Shown here piece by piece: positions 44,770-59,700 of a DNA stretch of 64,000 bases (positions are counted from its first letter, which is position 1; every line of letters begins with the position of its first letter). Below the pieces are notes generated by a model. That model was not told the DNA's origin and made no database searches. It was given only the letters and a program-made list of their open reading frames with translations. Source of the stretch: Adineta steineri (Eukaryota > Rotifera > Eurotatoria > Adinetida > Adinetidae); NCBI GenBank assembly GCA_905250115.1, contig CAJNOI010000158.1, positions 71,647 through 135,646 of the forward strand. Reading direction: 5' to 3'. Made by a program: the position numbers and the translations under genes.

Positions 44770-47700
44770 TTAATTCGATGTTTCTTCATCAGGTAAGGAA
44801 CCTGTCAACATGATTGTAGCACTTGTCGATGTTCCATTATTGAATGATCGTGATGAACGAACTTTTTTTACACTAAAGTAGAAAAAAAAGTCAAATAAAT
44901 TATTCATGATTTTAAAATAAACTTTTTCTTTTTCAAAGGTTAATTCAAAAGCAGAAGCAAACAAAAAAAGGAGAAAAAGATAAGTCATTGATTATGAAAA
45001 GCATTTGTTAGCATATAGTTTTTTGCTTTTTATCTGATAAAATCAACCTAGTGTAACTAATTGAGATTGACGTTTGTTTCTGAAATGATGTTTATTGAAA
45101 TATAATTTTCATTGACTAGAGGATTTTTTGTCTATATATACTTTTTATTGCTTGCTAAAGTTGTTTCAATAACTGTTGATTGTTTACATGCTAATAAAAG
45201 TGGTTGAAGACTTTCAGTAAATTTTGTAAATTTATTTTCAAGATCTTTTTGATATTCACGTTGATCAGCTTGTATTAATGTTTTATTTCGTTTTAATGCT
45301 TCTGCAAGTCTAAAAAGAAAAGGAAAGAAATAAGAGAAGTTTTTTATTTGTTTCGTTTTAAAAGTACCTTCGAGTAAATTCTTTAAAACATAATCTTAAA
45401 CGATTATGATGAATATTTGGTAATTCTAATCCATTCATAATTGGATATAAAAATATATTTGCAACTTCTAATGGACCTTGATTAACAGCCGTACTTATAC
45501 AACCTTGTATAACCATTTGAAGTATTTTTGGATCGGCTGGTTCTTGTTGTATAGCTAAACGTAATTCATCGGTTTTCTTTTGTAAATCTTCTATAGCAAC
45601 TTCAATTGGACTTAAAACTAAACGTTCACGATCAATTATTGCAATACGTGTTTTAACATAAGGAAATGCTCGTTCAACAGTTAATATTGTTTTACGTTTA
45701 TATTGTTCAGGTAATGAACCATGTGCACGATTTGTATCCATTGTAAATGGCGATGCATACATAAAACGCTCTAAATTATTTATTATTTTCAATAAATAAT
45801 TAATAAAGTAAAAATCCTATTTACTAAGATTATAATTTCGATCAAAATGTGTTGGACGATGTTGTAGCTCTGATGTATCAAAATATGGTTCAACATAAGT
45901 TACTTGAATATGAATCTTTTTTTTGTTGAAGAGAAATAGAAAAAAAAACAAAAAGATTAGGATAAATATTAATATAAAATTTTTATGATCTTTTAAGATT
46001 ATGATTAAATGATAAGAGTATCTCATTTCTGATTTGATTATTATGTTCTTTTAACAAGTTTTTCTCTTTTTCACTAGTTGAATGCTAATCGTTCGCTGGT
46101 ATTTAATAGGATTGTATACATATATATATATATATATATATATGAGAATTAGTTATATATGCTAATGGATGTTATCATCGAGACATTGAAAGACTATTCC
46201 TTGTTTGTCCTTATTTTTGATAGACACGAACAACGAGTGATAACAAATTATAACATGACAACATTATAGGAAAAGAGAAAAAGAACAAATTAAATTTCAA
46301 AAAATGACGAAACCATTTTATACATGATCAATTATAAGATAAACAAAAATGAAAGTGAAAAATTTCATGTATATATAGACGAAGCAATATGTAAAAATGA
46401 TTATCTTGTAATTGAATGGTGATAGATTATCTAAGCCATTTATTATAAACTGTCAGCACTAGGTCAAGAAAAGGCTCTATTACATAAATAAATCTCTACA
46501 GTTTCTTTTTTTAACAGTAACCCGTAAAAAAAAATATTGTATTAGGTCATTATTCATCATATATATCTATACGCTAATTCGTAACGCTATCGAATAGATT
46601 TTTTCAAGTACGTAATTGAATGTTTTAGTTTTTCTTTTTATTCTTTAAAATATTCTAATTAGATTTAGTGAAATAACATTATTAACAATAAACTAATTTT
46701 TTTCTCTCTCTTTGTAAATCTTCAATTAGCTTTCTATTTTTATCAAAAGATTTAGAAAATCAGAAAATTTCTTTTCTTTCTCAATTAATAATATTTCCCC
46801 AATAAAGGAAGTAAATAGACTATATGACAAAATCTTGCTTCGATTATCACCATTACCATGACATTTAGCATGTTCTACATCATTTAACCTTACGCAATAG
46901 AAATCGACAAACTTCCTTTTTTAGATTATCAAGGAAATGAACGATTCTTAATCTTTTTCTCTATTTTATACAACAAAAAAAGAAAAAGAAAAAGAATCCT
47001 TCAATTGTACAAAGCTTTTTCAAGGTTAAATGTCTATAAATATTGAAAATATCAATCGTAACCAATATATTATTATATTCTATATTGTTTTATTGTCGAT
47101 ATCCATATTCATATATGTTAAATGTCAAATTTGCACAGGTTTCTTAAACAACAAATGAAAGTTTTTTTTATAATTAAATCTTTTTGTTAAAACCCCAATA
47201 TATATATACATCCGTGCTTGATCGATTATAAATAGAAAAAAACAACAGAAAGAAGAGAAGAAAAAAAGAGAATGAATAAGGAGAATAAAGAGTAAAATCG
47301 CAATACGAAAAGAGAAAAAAGAACAATTGCAGAGACCTTCTCTTATTCGTATAACATACAACCTTCTCAATCGTTAAAAAGCACTTAACTCTGAGAAGTC
47401 GAATGATAGCCAGATGGTGTTTTATAGTTATTTCATATCTTTTTTTTTCTTCTTCTTATTTTACTACAATTATTTGAACAATTCTATTAGAATCAATCGT
47501 TCAGGTAAAAGTCATAGCATTTGTTCATATATGTCAATCAAAGAACTATTTTCTTTTTCTTCTCTTTCCTTAAAAAAAAGTAAATCTAGTAATGATGTGA
47601 TTGTATACAAGAACAGAATCCTTGTTATTCTATAATTGTTATATGTCTCTGTTTCCAAAGTCATCCGACGCCCAATGATGCTTTACTATTGCTATGATTT

Positions 47701-50700
47701 GTTATTGGTTTGGTTGCTTCATTGACTAGGTTATTCTCTGTTACTTGTTTCTTGTTCCTGCTGTGTTAGCAAGGATATTAAAGCAAAAGAAAAGATAGCT
47801 GCCATCATCATCGTTGTCGTCGTCGTCGTCGTCGTCGTCGTTGATGATGATAATGATGACCTTCATTCGTCGTCTCTCGCACAGGCGCGATATCAAGCGG
47901 AATTGATGATGTTATATGTACAAGCGCAATCGGCATCCAACCCCACCATAACAACAACAACCTCGGCATTCTACAGGATGTAACACTCAATACCTTACAA
48001 CAAGGATTCGTACTTGACAGAAAGGAGATAGAGTAGAAAGGCACCGTGCTGAAAAACAATAAGTCACAAATAGCTAATTCATGTGTCAGTAATAGTAATA
48101 TACTGTTGTCTTTTCTAGTTATGTTATATATATATATATATATGCCACAATCTTATTGCTTTCATTCATCTTGATAATTCTTTACTACAGTACATTTACC
48201 TAAATCTCTATACGTCTAATTTATGTTGGTCTAAGACTTAGTCTTATTTTCCTTTTTATCATTTCTTTCTGTCTTTGCTTCACATTTTTTTTTCTTTTTC
48301 TTTCTCTTATTGTCTATTTCGTGCGTATTGAGACTTGCTTTTTTACATCCGAATTGCCTATATAGTACACAGGTAAGGCCAAACGTATATTATATATGTA
48401 TATATATATATATAAATATACACATATATATGCATATATATATGTGTGAAGAAAAAGCGAAACAAAAAAAATAATATATACAGGTTCTCTTATAAAGTTT
48501 CATTATTATATTAATCATTATTGTTAATAGGTTTGTATACACTTAAGTCGTCTAATATATATACACATAAATATTAATAAAACCAGATTAAAAATATGAA
48601 AACTTGAGAAGAATCAGATGTTTATATAATATATATTCTGTCCTATGATTTCTATACGGTGTTGATCGTCGTTTAATCTATATTCAGGATAGATAAATTC
48701 GTCGTAAATAAGAAATAGACAAAAAAAAAGCGAGAAAGAGAGAGAAAGAGGTGATATAATTTATGCATGACATTGTTGATGACAAGCAGAAAAAGAGGCA
48801 TAGCAGATGCTCTTTTCAATGTCTTTTTTTTTGCTTTCATCCAGCTTGTATATATATATAAATATATATTTATTTTGATTTCCACGAGGAAAACACTACC
48901 GTAAGAAGTACATGATTCAAAATGAATAAAAGAAAAAAAAAGAAAAAAAATAGGTAACTTGAATATGTTATGCAAAAACAACGATCGTTGCGGTGTCTTT
49001 TTCTTATTTTTTTTCTATTTCGTATTTATCGTATCATCATTCTTATTTTTTTTTTCGTCCCTTTTTTTTCTGAAGGCTTGTACAATTTTGTACATGTCTT
49101 TGTAATACATTTTCATAAATAGACGGCAAAAACATTGCTTGCTTGTCAAATATATGACGATGATAGTAATGGTGATGATGGTCGTCGTCGTGTATAGCGA
49201 GTATAAACGAAAAAAAAGAGCGAGAAGGAAAAGACATGAATGGAGACGATTTATTTGAAAAAATAAATATCGTTCCCTAGTTGCTACTCTACGGTCGTTG
49301 ACTGGTATACAAAAATCCCTCCTTTTTTTCTTCTTCTTCTTTTTCTTATTCATTACATTCTTTATACGTGACAGAGATAATAACTTGCATACTAGACGTA
49401 TACATTCAGTCACGCATATAAGCTATACCTACAGATCTAAGGTAAGGTTAGTTAGAAGTATTTAAATGAAAATTACAAATAGTATATAGATCTCATTTCA
49501 TTTGTATGACCTTGGATTGATAACTTGCTTCCATTTTATTTCTGTTTAATAATCATTTATTTTTATCTTATTTATATGAATCACTTATTAATATCATTTT
49601 TATATGCTGATTGAGATTGATATGTCTCTTGAGGAAGATCATCATTCTTTTTTTTTTTATTTATATATATATATATATATATACAATTGATGATGTATAT
49701 AATGGCATACCTGAATAGGATAATAAGATAGAAATAGAAAAAGAAGCGAGGAGCAGCGAAGAGAAGAGAATAAGAAGAAGAACAAGAGGAAGAGAGAGAG
49801 GGAGAGAGAAAAGGTCTATCGTTTTTCTTTTCTTTTCTTTGATATAAATCCAAGATCCGAAGCTTACTAGTATATTTGGCATAGACAAACACTGTTCTCC
49901 GATGTTTATATTATCCTTTTTGATGCTACGATTTCTTCTTTTTTCTTTTCTTCTGTTCTTTTCTTATTGATATGTGGGAGTATACTATTGCATATGCGGT
50001 TTTTCTTTCTTTCGGATTTTTTTTAGATTTGTTTTTAGCAGTGCCTGCAATTGCCGTCATCCGTTGTTTTCTATGGCTGACGATCCAAACTCAAATGAAA
50101 TAGTTGACGGGGATGATGTACCCGAACTAACTGATTATGATCAGTCTTCAACAGTAGCTATTTCAAATACTACACCAGCTGCAGTTGAAGATTATGCTGA
50201 TGATGATGAACCAATCGAAGATTATGTTGTTAATATGGTTGTTAATGAACAACCCGATGGTCTATCACCTGACTTAATTAATGCAGCTATCGCAGAATCT
50301 AATAATGGAGGACGAACATCAATCTATGATTCGGTCACAACAGCACTTTATGACGAATTGAACGGAAATGGTACCGCTATTACTGGTGGTAAAAGATGGT
50401 GGGGTAAGTTTGTCAACCAGAAATTAACAGAACAAAAATTAGGAAAGAATAGAAAAGAAAATTAATAGAAGCGTGTATGTATATATATATATGTGCGTGT
50501 ATATATTTGACTTAAGCACAGATAAGCAGTAACCGATAATATAGGGAAAAGACCGGGGAGAGAGAGAGAGTCAACTACAACGACGCAGAGTGTGCTAGCA
50601 TATACAAGGTCTTTGTTACCACTTCTGTTTACATATCTCAGAGGAATGAGTATGACAAAGACAATAGTCGATTAGGACAAGGAACCTATGTTTAAAGAAC

Positions 50701-53700
50701 GTCAATAGCAAGGTCAAATAGTGTATAATCAGCAATTTTAGGAGCTCATTTTTCAATTGACATACGGTCGTCTTTTTTCGTTTAGTTACAAGAATAAACC
50801 TTGAAAGACGAGACAGAACGCAACAAAATCTATTTGTGTGTGTGTGAATATGTCCTTTTTATTTCTAATCGAATATGTAATTTAAAACAATGCTAAGAAA
50901 GAAGGAAAAAAAAAGAACCAGACTATATTAAAGAATAACTATGCAATATAAATGTTCGTTTAGTGTTTTCTTTTCGTCATATGTTTCATATTATCTTTAA
51001 AAATTGAAAATTATTTTTAACGAGTCCAATTTTTTGTCGTTTAAAAATAAATATGAGAAATTATTATCATCAATCTTCATGTTAATAATTATTCATCAGA
51101 CTAAAGAAGGATTATTATTAATACAAGGTTTTTCTGTTGTTAAGATAAAGATGATATTTTATATGTTGTTATTAGGATATTTACTTTTATGATTTTAGGT
51201 TGGTCGTGGCAAAAAGCTATTCTTATTGGTTTAGTGGCTCTATGTATTCTTGGCATAATTCTTGCCGTTTTGTTTTTAGTTTTTGGTAAGAAACTTAAGA
51301 ATAAAAAAAGAACACCACCAACTGGTTCAACTACTACAACAAAAGCTGTAGTAACAAAAGGCGTATCACCAGACCCGAAATATCAACCAGTGCCAAATAT
51401 TGTTTGAAAAATCTTTGTCATCTTCTCCTTTTTCTCTAAAACTCTATCTCTTTTTTCTTTTCTTCTTCTTATTTTTTCTCGCTTTGTCTTTTTTTGTCTT
51501 TTTCAAACGGAGTGCGTTTTTCATATGTGTGTGCGTAGCGTTGTTTTCTTCTTTTTTTTCTTTGTGCAAGATGATGAACGATAGTTTCACTTCTATATTT
51601 TTTCTCTTCTTTTTAATATACACACGCACATATATATACGTGTATTTTTTACCTTATTGGCTAAATCAAGTGAAGCACGATTAACATCATTGGAATCTTT
51701 AATTATTTCAACTTGAGATTTACCAAATTTATCAATATAGAATGACTAAAACAGACAAGTTATCAAATTTAAAGAACAAAAAAAAAACTTCTTATTAATA
51801 TACTTCAAGTCGAGAAGCGATCTCGGCTAATTTTGTTATTCCTGGTTCTTTATAAATAAATTCTTGTCCATCGAATTCATCAAATTTTGTTCCATAAAAT
51901 CCAACACGAAAATAAGTACCAAATAAACGTTTATTTCCCTTCAAAAGAAAATTCATAAAATAAAATTAATACATGTTTTACTTCGTTTCTTTTCTTTTTT
52001 TTTTGTAAAATATTTCTTACTTGAATAAGTATTCGATTGAAATATTCATGTAATTTGCTATGTACTTGAGAGAGTTTTTTAAAATCTCTATTAGCTTCAT
52101 AAATTGGTGTTAAAACATGATAAATATCATTTACCGCTTCATACATATGTGCCTTTAGAGAAATAAAAATAATAATCAATTAATCGATAAGTAAAAACAA
52201 CTGCACGTAACATACATGAGTAAGAAAAACTGCTGCTTGTTCCATAAGACCGATAAAACCATTTTCAGTAAAATATTTTCCTGTACAAATACCTTCATCA
52301 CCAGGTGATACAACATCATCACTAACTGCACTTTCTTCTAATAAATTCATTGAAATTTTCTAATAAGAAAAAATAAAAATTTCATAATTTATTTGATTTT
52401 TAACAAACTTGTAAAGCAACACAACCATTTGGCATATAAGATTTCGATTCAAGCATACGAAGATATTCAGCAACAAGACTAGCTGCATGTGCTAAACACA
52501 TTCCAGCTTCAGCATAATGATTCATCTAAATAAGAATAAAGAATTTTCCTAATTTATAATTAAAGAAGCACTTTGATACAGTTATGCTTTATTAGAGATA
52601 GAAATAGGAATTACGAGACAAATTTTGTTACGGTACAACTAAAGTCCTTTTCCGGTTATCGATGCTGTGACAGTAATGTTAAAAGGCAATATATAAGATA
52701 TTTCCATATCACCTTGTATATCTTAATGATTCCTCTTATCAAAAAAAAACGAGAAATGATAGGAGTATCAATATTTATTTTACTCTAATTAGAATTGCTC
52801 GATTTTTTTAAATATTTTGTTTTTCTCGAGTATATATACATAGAAATCTTATTGTTTAGCAGATATATTTTTTTCTAATATTGACAAAGAGATTATGTAT
52901 TCAAATACATGTTTTATTTTATTTTGTTAACAGTATGAATATAGATAGAGCTTTTATTATTCTAGTAATTAGATTAATCGAGGAAACTAAATTTTGTTCT
53001 ATTGAGTCTGCTTTATCATACATTATAAATCAAAACACATATGGAGAAAACAGTTTTTTTTTCCTAAGAAGATTTCTCATTAACTGATAAGATATTTTCG
53101 GCTTGTCATATCAATTGAAGATAATATAAGATTATCGTATCGACTGTTTTTATATCCAATCATGTACGAAGAATTTAAGTCAATTGCTTTTTTGGTGGTA
53201 CATGAAAATGTCAAGAATGACTGAAAGGTCATTAGTTTGACGGGCATATAATTTTTTTTTCATTTACCGCTAAATGTTTTTGAGCCATATTTTGTAACCA
53301 AGTAAGTCGAAGATCAGGACTATTTTGATAGCAATTAGCTATACGATGAAGAAGATCAAGTTCCATATCAGGATTATCCTTAACAGAAAAATTAAAAAAA
53401 CAAAAAAATTTCAAAATAAAATTACTTTTGCTTCACGTAGTTTAACTGTATCACATAAAATCATATATAAATTTGTTGCTAAATCTTTCACTTGACTTGG
53501 AAATGCACTTTCTTGTAAATCAGTATCACCATCGGCATATGTTAATATAGTTCGTAATGATTTACGTAAAAATATTTCATTAAATTGTGATGTGGATTGT
53601 CCAACAAGCCATGATAATGACATTGTTGCTTGCATTTTAACTCGGGAAAAATTCTTTTAAAATAAAATAACAAAATTATGATTATAAGATTCAATCTAAG

Positions 53701-56700
53701 ACTTTGCTCAATTATATTTTAGATCATAACAAAAAACAAATAGTGAAAATTATTTTCATTTGAGATATATAATATGATATAGTCAATTACATATGATTAG
53801 AATCAAACGACAATAAGGTTAGATTTTCTAATATAATTTATTGATTTTATCCGGAACAATCATTGGATAATTAAGGATTTGTATTTCAAATGATGAGTAC
53901 ATTCAAAAATATAATAGACTTTTATTAATATTCTTTTGTTTTCATAATGTATTTATAACTTTTCTCAAGTTCTTATCGAAAGATTGATCTTATTCAACAG
54001 AATTTATGATGTCTGTAGATAGAGTACTGATATGATCTCTTCTTAGTCTGAGAGAGTTATAAATATATTTACATTTCCAATTTCAAAATTTTGTCTCATT
54101 AATAAATAAAGTGATGCCGATGCATGAGAACGTATTGTACTTAAGCATGATGAACAATGTTTTAATAGACGAAGACATAAATCAGCACAATGTTCTGTAT
54201 CTTCTTCAAAAAGAAGTTCAGGAAACTAATTTAATAAAGAAAAACAAACATAAATTTTATTTTTATTCTAAAATTAGATTTGATTTACTTTATAAACAAT
54301 TGAACGTTGATGAGAAAATAAATTTTGTAGTGTCCATGTACTTTGATTAAGTGCAAATGCATGTAAAAGAATTTTAAGTAAACCAGGTAAAAGTATTTGA
54401 TGACAATCTGTTGTTTGTACAACCTAGTTTTAGTTTTTAAATAAGAAATTAAATAATAAAAAATAAATAAAAACTAACTTGTATAATTGTTTCAATTGTA
54501 TCTAAGACAATCATTGTACATTCAGATGCAAGAATACTTTCTAGATGAGCATCAATAGCGATATCTTCTTCACTTCTAGAAAAACAAATTTTAATTATTT
54601 GATTTTATTCAATTGTAGGATTCTATTATTGAATTTCTTATGAGAATTAACCTTGAAAATCATAGACGATGTTAAGTGAATTTGGAAATCAAATCATCTT
54701 AATTCAATGTATTTATTTCTCTTCTATCAAATATGCATATCTTTATTTGTCAATAGAATATAGATTATTAGATAAAATTAGTCTTAAAAGATTTATCTCA
54801 TGTATATCGAATTTTAAATCTATGACTAATATTCGAGATAATGATTGAAGAAAAACATGGGTATAATAAATATAATTAATTAAAAAAATCAACGATTGTA
54901 TTCTTGGATGAGAAAAGTAAAAAATGACATGTATCGATTTAAGTGATATTGATAAGAAGATTTTTTATTACAGATACGCATATAGAATCTACACTAAGAT
55001 GGTATGCTTCGAATTTGAACTTCAGTTTTTTAGACATACGAGACTTATGAAAATCGTATTCCTTCTATTAAAGTCCTTCACAAGAGTATTCAAAATTTAT
55101 GCTTATTAATAAAACTTTTATGAAATATAATATTAGACCTTTCTGTATTTGCTTGTCTCCAATGTGTTTGATCTTTTCTCCAACGAAGATTATTATTATT
55201 TTTATTTGATTCTAGAAATCAAAAAAGAAAAGAAATATTTTATATAATATAATTTAACTTCGTTTACCATGAGTTGATGAAATGGGATTTTTTTGTTTTG
55301 TTCTATTTAACATATCTGTTCTTGCATTATCTGTTCCAATAATAGATTTTTCTAATTGATTTTTAACTGATATCATTGATGTTTTTTTATTTGATGCACA
55401 TGTTGAAATCGCAGCAAGTACAGATGCATGTCCACCTGCACCAATACGATGATGACGTTTCAATTGTTTTTTACCTTTATATTCAAAACTAGCAATGGAT
55501 AAATCAAGTAATTGTATTAAATGTTGAAGTTGTTCACGTGTCATATGCATCCACCAATGACGAAGAACAGTTGAATCAATATTTTTTAATAACCATAATA
55601 AACATATTAATAAATCTCGAGATGTTTCTTCACTAAATGTTGTCATTGATGATACACGTTTCTTAATGAAAAAAAGAAGAAGAAAATATAAATTAATCAA
55701 TATGAAAAAGTATATATATAGTTTACTAAAGTTCCATCATTTTCTATAGCAAGTTCATCACCATTTGAAGTAATAAGATCATCAGATGGTGTAACATTTG
55801 GACGATTTAACTGGCCTATAATATAAAGAAAATAAAATATTAAAATTCAATCGAAATAATAAGAAATAGCATGAGCAATTCTCAAACCTTTTTTCTATTA
55901 ACTAAAATATATTTATTTTTCCCGTAAGAAATAAAAACGAAACATTAAAGATTAGTATCTTACCGTATGAAGCATTTCCTGGATCAAATAATTTATTAAT
56001 ATTACTTGAAATAATATGAAGTAATGGTAAATAAAGTCTTGCAACACGATTTCGATTATTTTTTTCATCATTAATTAATAAACGTTGATCAAAATCATGA
56101 CAAGATAAAACATTTCGTAATATATTTATCGCACGACTATGAAGCCATGGAGAACTAGAATATCAATATTGATTTTAATATATTTTACAAACTCTTAATG
56201 ATGTTATTAAATACAGAAAGATATGATCAAGTTAAATGTGGTCCAAATTTGGAGTGTACAGATGTGTAGGTTTTCGCAAAATACTCTACCTAAAAACTGT
56301 CATAATATGTTTTTTATTGCTCTAATAGATACTCTGGACTGTGCTGAGTCGACTGGTGGTGTTCCATACAAAAAAGCACAAAGTTGTAGGCCACGATTTG
56401 TCGAAAAACTTGAAACTGGTAAACTTGACCAAGCGGCGGATCTAAGGTTTTAGAAGGGGGAAGCGATTTTGGCTAAAAGCTATTTTTTGAGCCCAATCGA
56501 AGTAGTGTGAACCTATTTTTTCGTTCATTTTTGCTACAGAAAATCAAAAAAAATTTCAGAAGGCGATGGAGGTGATCGCCCCCTAAATCCGCCACTAACA
56601 TGACCCCTTCATATCTGTTTATATATTTCTTACTTATTTGAAAGAACATTTTGTAAGTCATGTAAAATAATTCCAACAAGATAATGTTCTTGACGATATT

Positions 56701-59700
56701 CATAAGTTAAATCTGTTTGTTGAATAGTCATTGCACGTTGATGATTGCCATTTGTTGTATTGTTATTTGATGAATAAGATTGCATACTACCAATACTTGG
56801 CGAGGGTGATGGTGGAATTGTTGGTAATAATGGAAGATTAAGTGCAATATAATGTTCATGTGAGCAAATAATTCGAATAAAATCTAATTTTAAAGATATA
56901 TAATATGATGTATCTGTTGGTTGTCCATGTGTTATTTCAAGATCAAACTAAATATATTCAAAAGATATTTTTTCTCTTCTTCTAATTCTTATTTTTGTTA
57001 ACATACTTCTTTACAATAAATTTTAATAAGACTAAAAACAAAACCTCTATCCATAAGTGTTAAACAATCATTGATAAAAAATGCTAATGATGTATTTAAT
57101 TGTGTACAATGAATTTTTCCATCAATACCATTTCGTTGTGTTTGATGTTGTCGATCAAGTAATTCTCGTATAATTAATCTTAATAATGTTGTTATATCAT
57201 CACAAAATTGATATGAAAAACGATGACGACGTTCAATTGAAAAACGGTTTGTCATATGTAAATAATGTCCCATTGTTTTTATCTAATGTATTATTATTAT
57301 AAGAGAGAAATGTTTTTGATAGAACTAAATCTTAAACTTACTAATAATTCAAAGAAAAACCAACTATTACCAAATGCAAAATCTCGTGTTGCACCTGATG
57401 AAACAACCCATTGAAATAATAATTCTTCATGTAAAGGCTAAAATAAAATATAAAAATAGATACTTTTTTTGTTCTCATAGAAAATAAAGCGTTAATTTAT
57501 ATGCAATACAATCCCCCCGGCTCCCACCAATTTTAATCTTATCTCACTTACATTATAAATATTCACTAAGGATGAAAAGAAATAGTAATAAGAAAACACA
57601 AAAAAAAAATAATATATATATACTTTTCGTTGTTGTGCTGTTTTTGTTGAATAAGCAGCATCTTTTATAATACCTTGAGATGTTTCAATAGTTTGTTTTC
57701 CAGATGAAATACCTAGAAAAGATATATAAAGCAAATATGTAATAAAACAATAGATTTACCTGTAGAAATTAAACTACCATTAGCAAGTGCCAATTCATCT
57801 TCAGGTGATAATGATGGACTAGGTAGATCAGGATTTGATGTACTACGTGGTACACGACGTTGAAAATAGAGTGAACTTGGACGAAGACTAGCTGATTTTG
57901 ATGAAATAGCACTTGGATCTAGAAATTTCAATTGTTATGAAAATAAAATAAAACAAACATTTATATTTACCAGTTTCAGTTGGTGTATGTAATGTACATT
58001 CATAATGAATATATGTTAAAAGTAAACGATTTCGTCCATGTGTATCATTAAGATCAGCAAGAAGATCACGTTGAATACGTTGAACTATTTTTGTTAATGT
58101 TTCAAAACATGTTTGATTCACATTTACTAAATTAAATCATCAATATTTATTATTATACATGAATAGAACTGAACTTTGTATGATAAATTTGATCGTAGGA
58201 AAAAAGAAATGTTTGTATTACAAAAATATATATGAGAAGAAATTTAAAACTCAATACTATTGATATGTAATAATGAAGATAAGAAAGCAAAATTTAGAAA
58301 TTCAATATCGAAATAATTGAAGATAGATTGTTCGTAAATATAGCTGAGGTTAATTTTTCTAGTAAAATAAAATATTTACGTATATGTCCATTGAGTATTG
58401 GTGATCGAACTAATAATGAAAGAAGTGTATCAAGAAGAATATAAAGAAATTGAATAAGTTTTTCAGATTGTGCCCAAACAGTATCCATAATTGCTTGTTT
58501 AAAATCTTTATCTGTTATTTGATAATGTGAATGATGATGGTGATGAGAAGCATAAGCTTGTTTTCGAAGTTGATTATACATATGAAAAAAATTTTCTAAT
58601 CGTTCATCCTAAATTTAATTTAGTTTTTTTAATTAAATAAAAATACAAAAAAAAATTTTGATTACTAACCAATGAATGAATTGTTGATGATGGACGAATT
58701 GATAATGAAAATAACGGTTTATGATTATCAGCCCATTTAACATTGTTCATATCATGATTCTAAAATGAATAGATTGATTTTCATAATCGAAAGGTTTTTT
58801 TACTTCCATTGAAAAATTAAACTTTAGGAAATTTTATTAGAATATCTATCAGATTTGGAAACACTTTATATGGATATCCAATCTTTTTTTGGAGATATTT
58901 CAAATCATTTTTGACTTATAATTATATTTCTCTAGAGATTTCGTAAAAGACTATTCTAATATTTCTGTAACGAAATCCCGCTGTGAATCAAAATCTTATT
59001 AAGAACTGTCATAAAATCAATTCCTGACACAAATTCTAATAAAAATAAACCCTAATATATCGTGAGATTAATATAGTCATTCGAAAACACAACGTAATTA
59101 CATAGCACATTTTATTGAATTATCTACAAAATACTGTATTAAACTTCATAAAATAGATTGAATTATTGTGTAATTACTTTTCTTAGCCAGTATATAGAAA
59201 ACTGAAAAATGTACTATTCCTATTTCTGATTTAAATTAACTAATAATTTACCGTTGGTGGTACAAGTGAATAATTATGTGGTGGTCTTTCACATGCGACA
59301 GGTAGATTAAAATCTCCATGAATAAGTTGATTATTATTTAATAATGGAAGCCACTAAAAAATAAATTCTTAATAAATTATTTTCTTTATGTATTTATCTT
59401 ACTGTATAACCAATAGGAATTTCAACAGGAGCATTTTCTTTTGGTTGACAACTAATATGTGAAAAAGTAAAAAATAAATGATGATTTTCATCAATAACAG
59501 CAGGAAGACGAATTTTAACTTCATCATAAAATGAAGGTGATTTGGAATGATAAACAACAGGTAAATAAATTTCTTTAATCATTTCAAGTCCAGATGATTT
59601 TCCATAAATTAATGCTAAAGAAAATATTTCTTCTTCACCACCCATTAATTGTATTTTAACCGCAATATTTCTTGCTGATGTTGAACCACGTGTTGTTAAA

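Larger units (their letters stand above)
45916..51652 (-). other. Giant 5.7-kb intron of the DOCK gene containing a nested gene
   Basis: The intron separates ...DLANK (exon ending at 51653) from [13 protein letters not shown] (exon starting at 45915), both phase 0 and contiguous in DOCK alignment, so no coding exon is missing. The donor is GTAAAA and the acceptor AAAAAAAG. It contains the plus-strand gene at 50073-51407. Elsewhere it has a TA microsatellite (46119-46143), a GTC trinucleotide run (47815-47841) and GC-richer patches near 47640-48060 and 49140-49210, but no other supported gene. Confidence 0.88.

Noticed and set aside
47808-48059. Minus-strand frame ending in an Arg run
   Set aside because: The Arg run is the GTC microsatellite; no homology.
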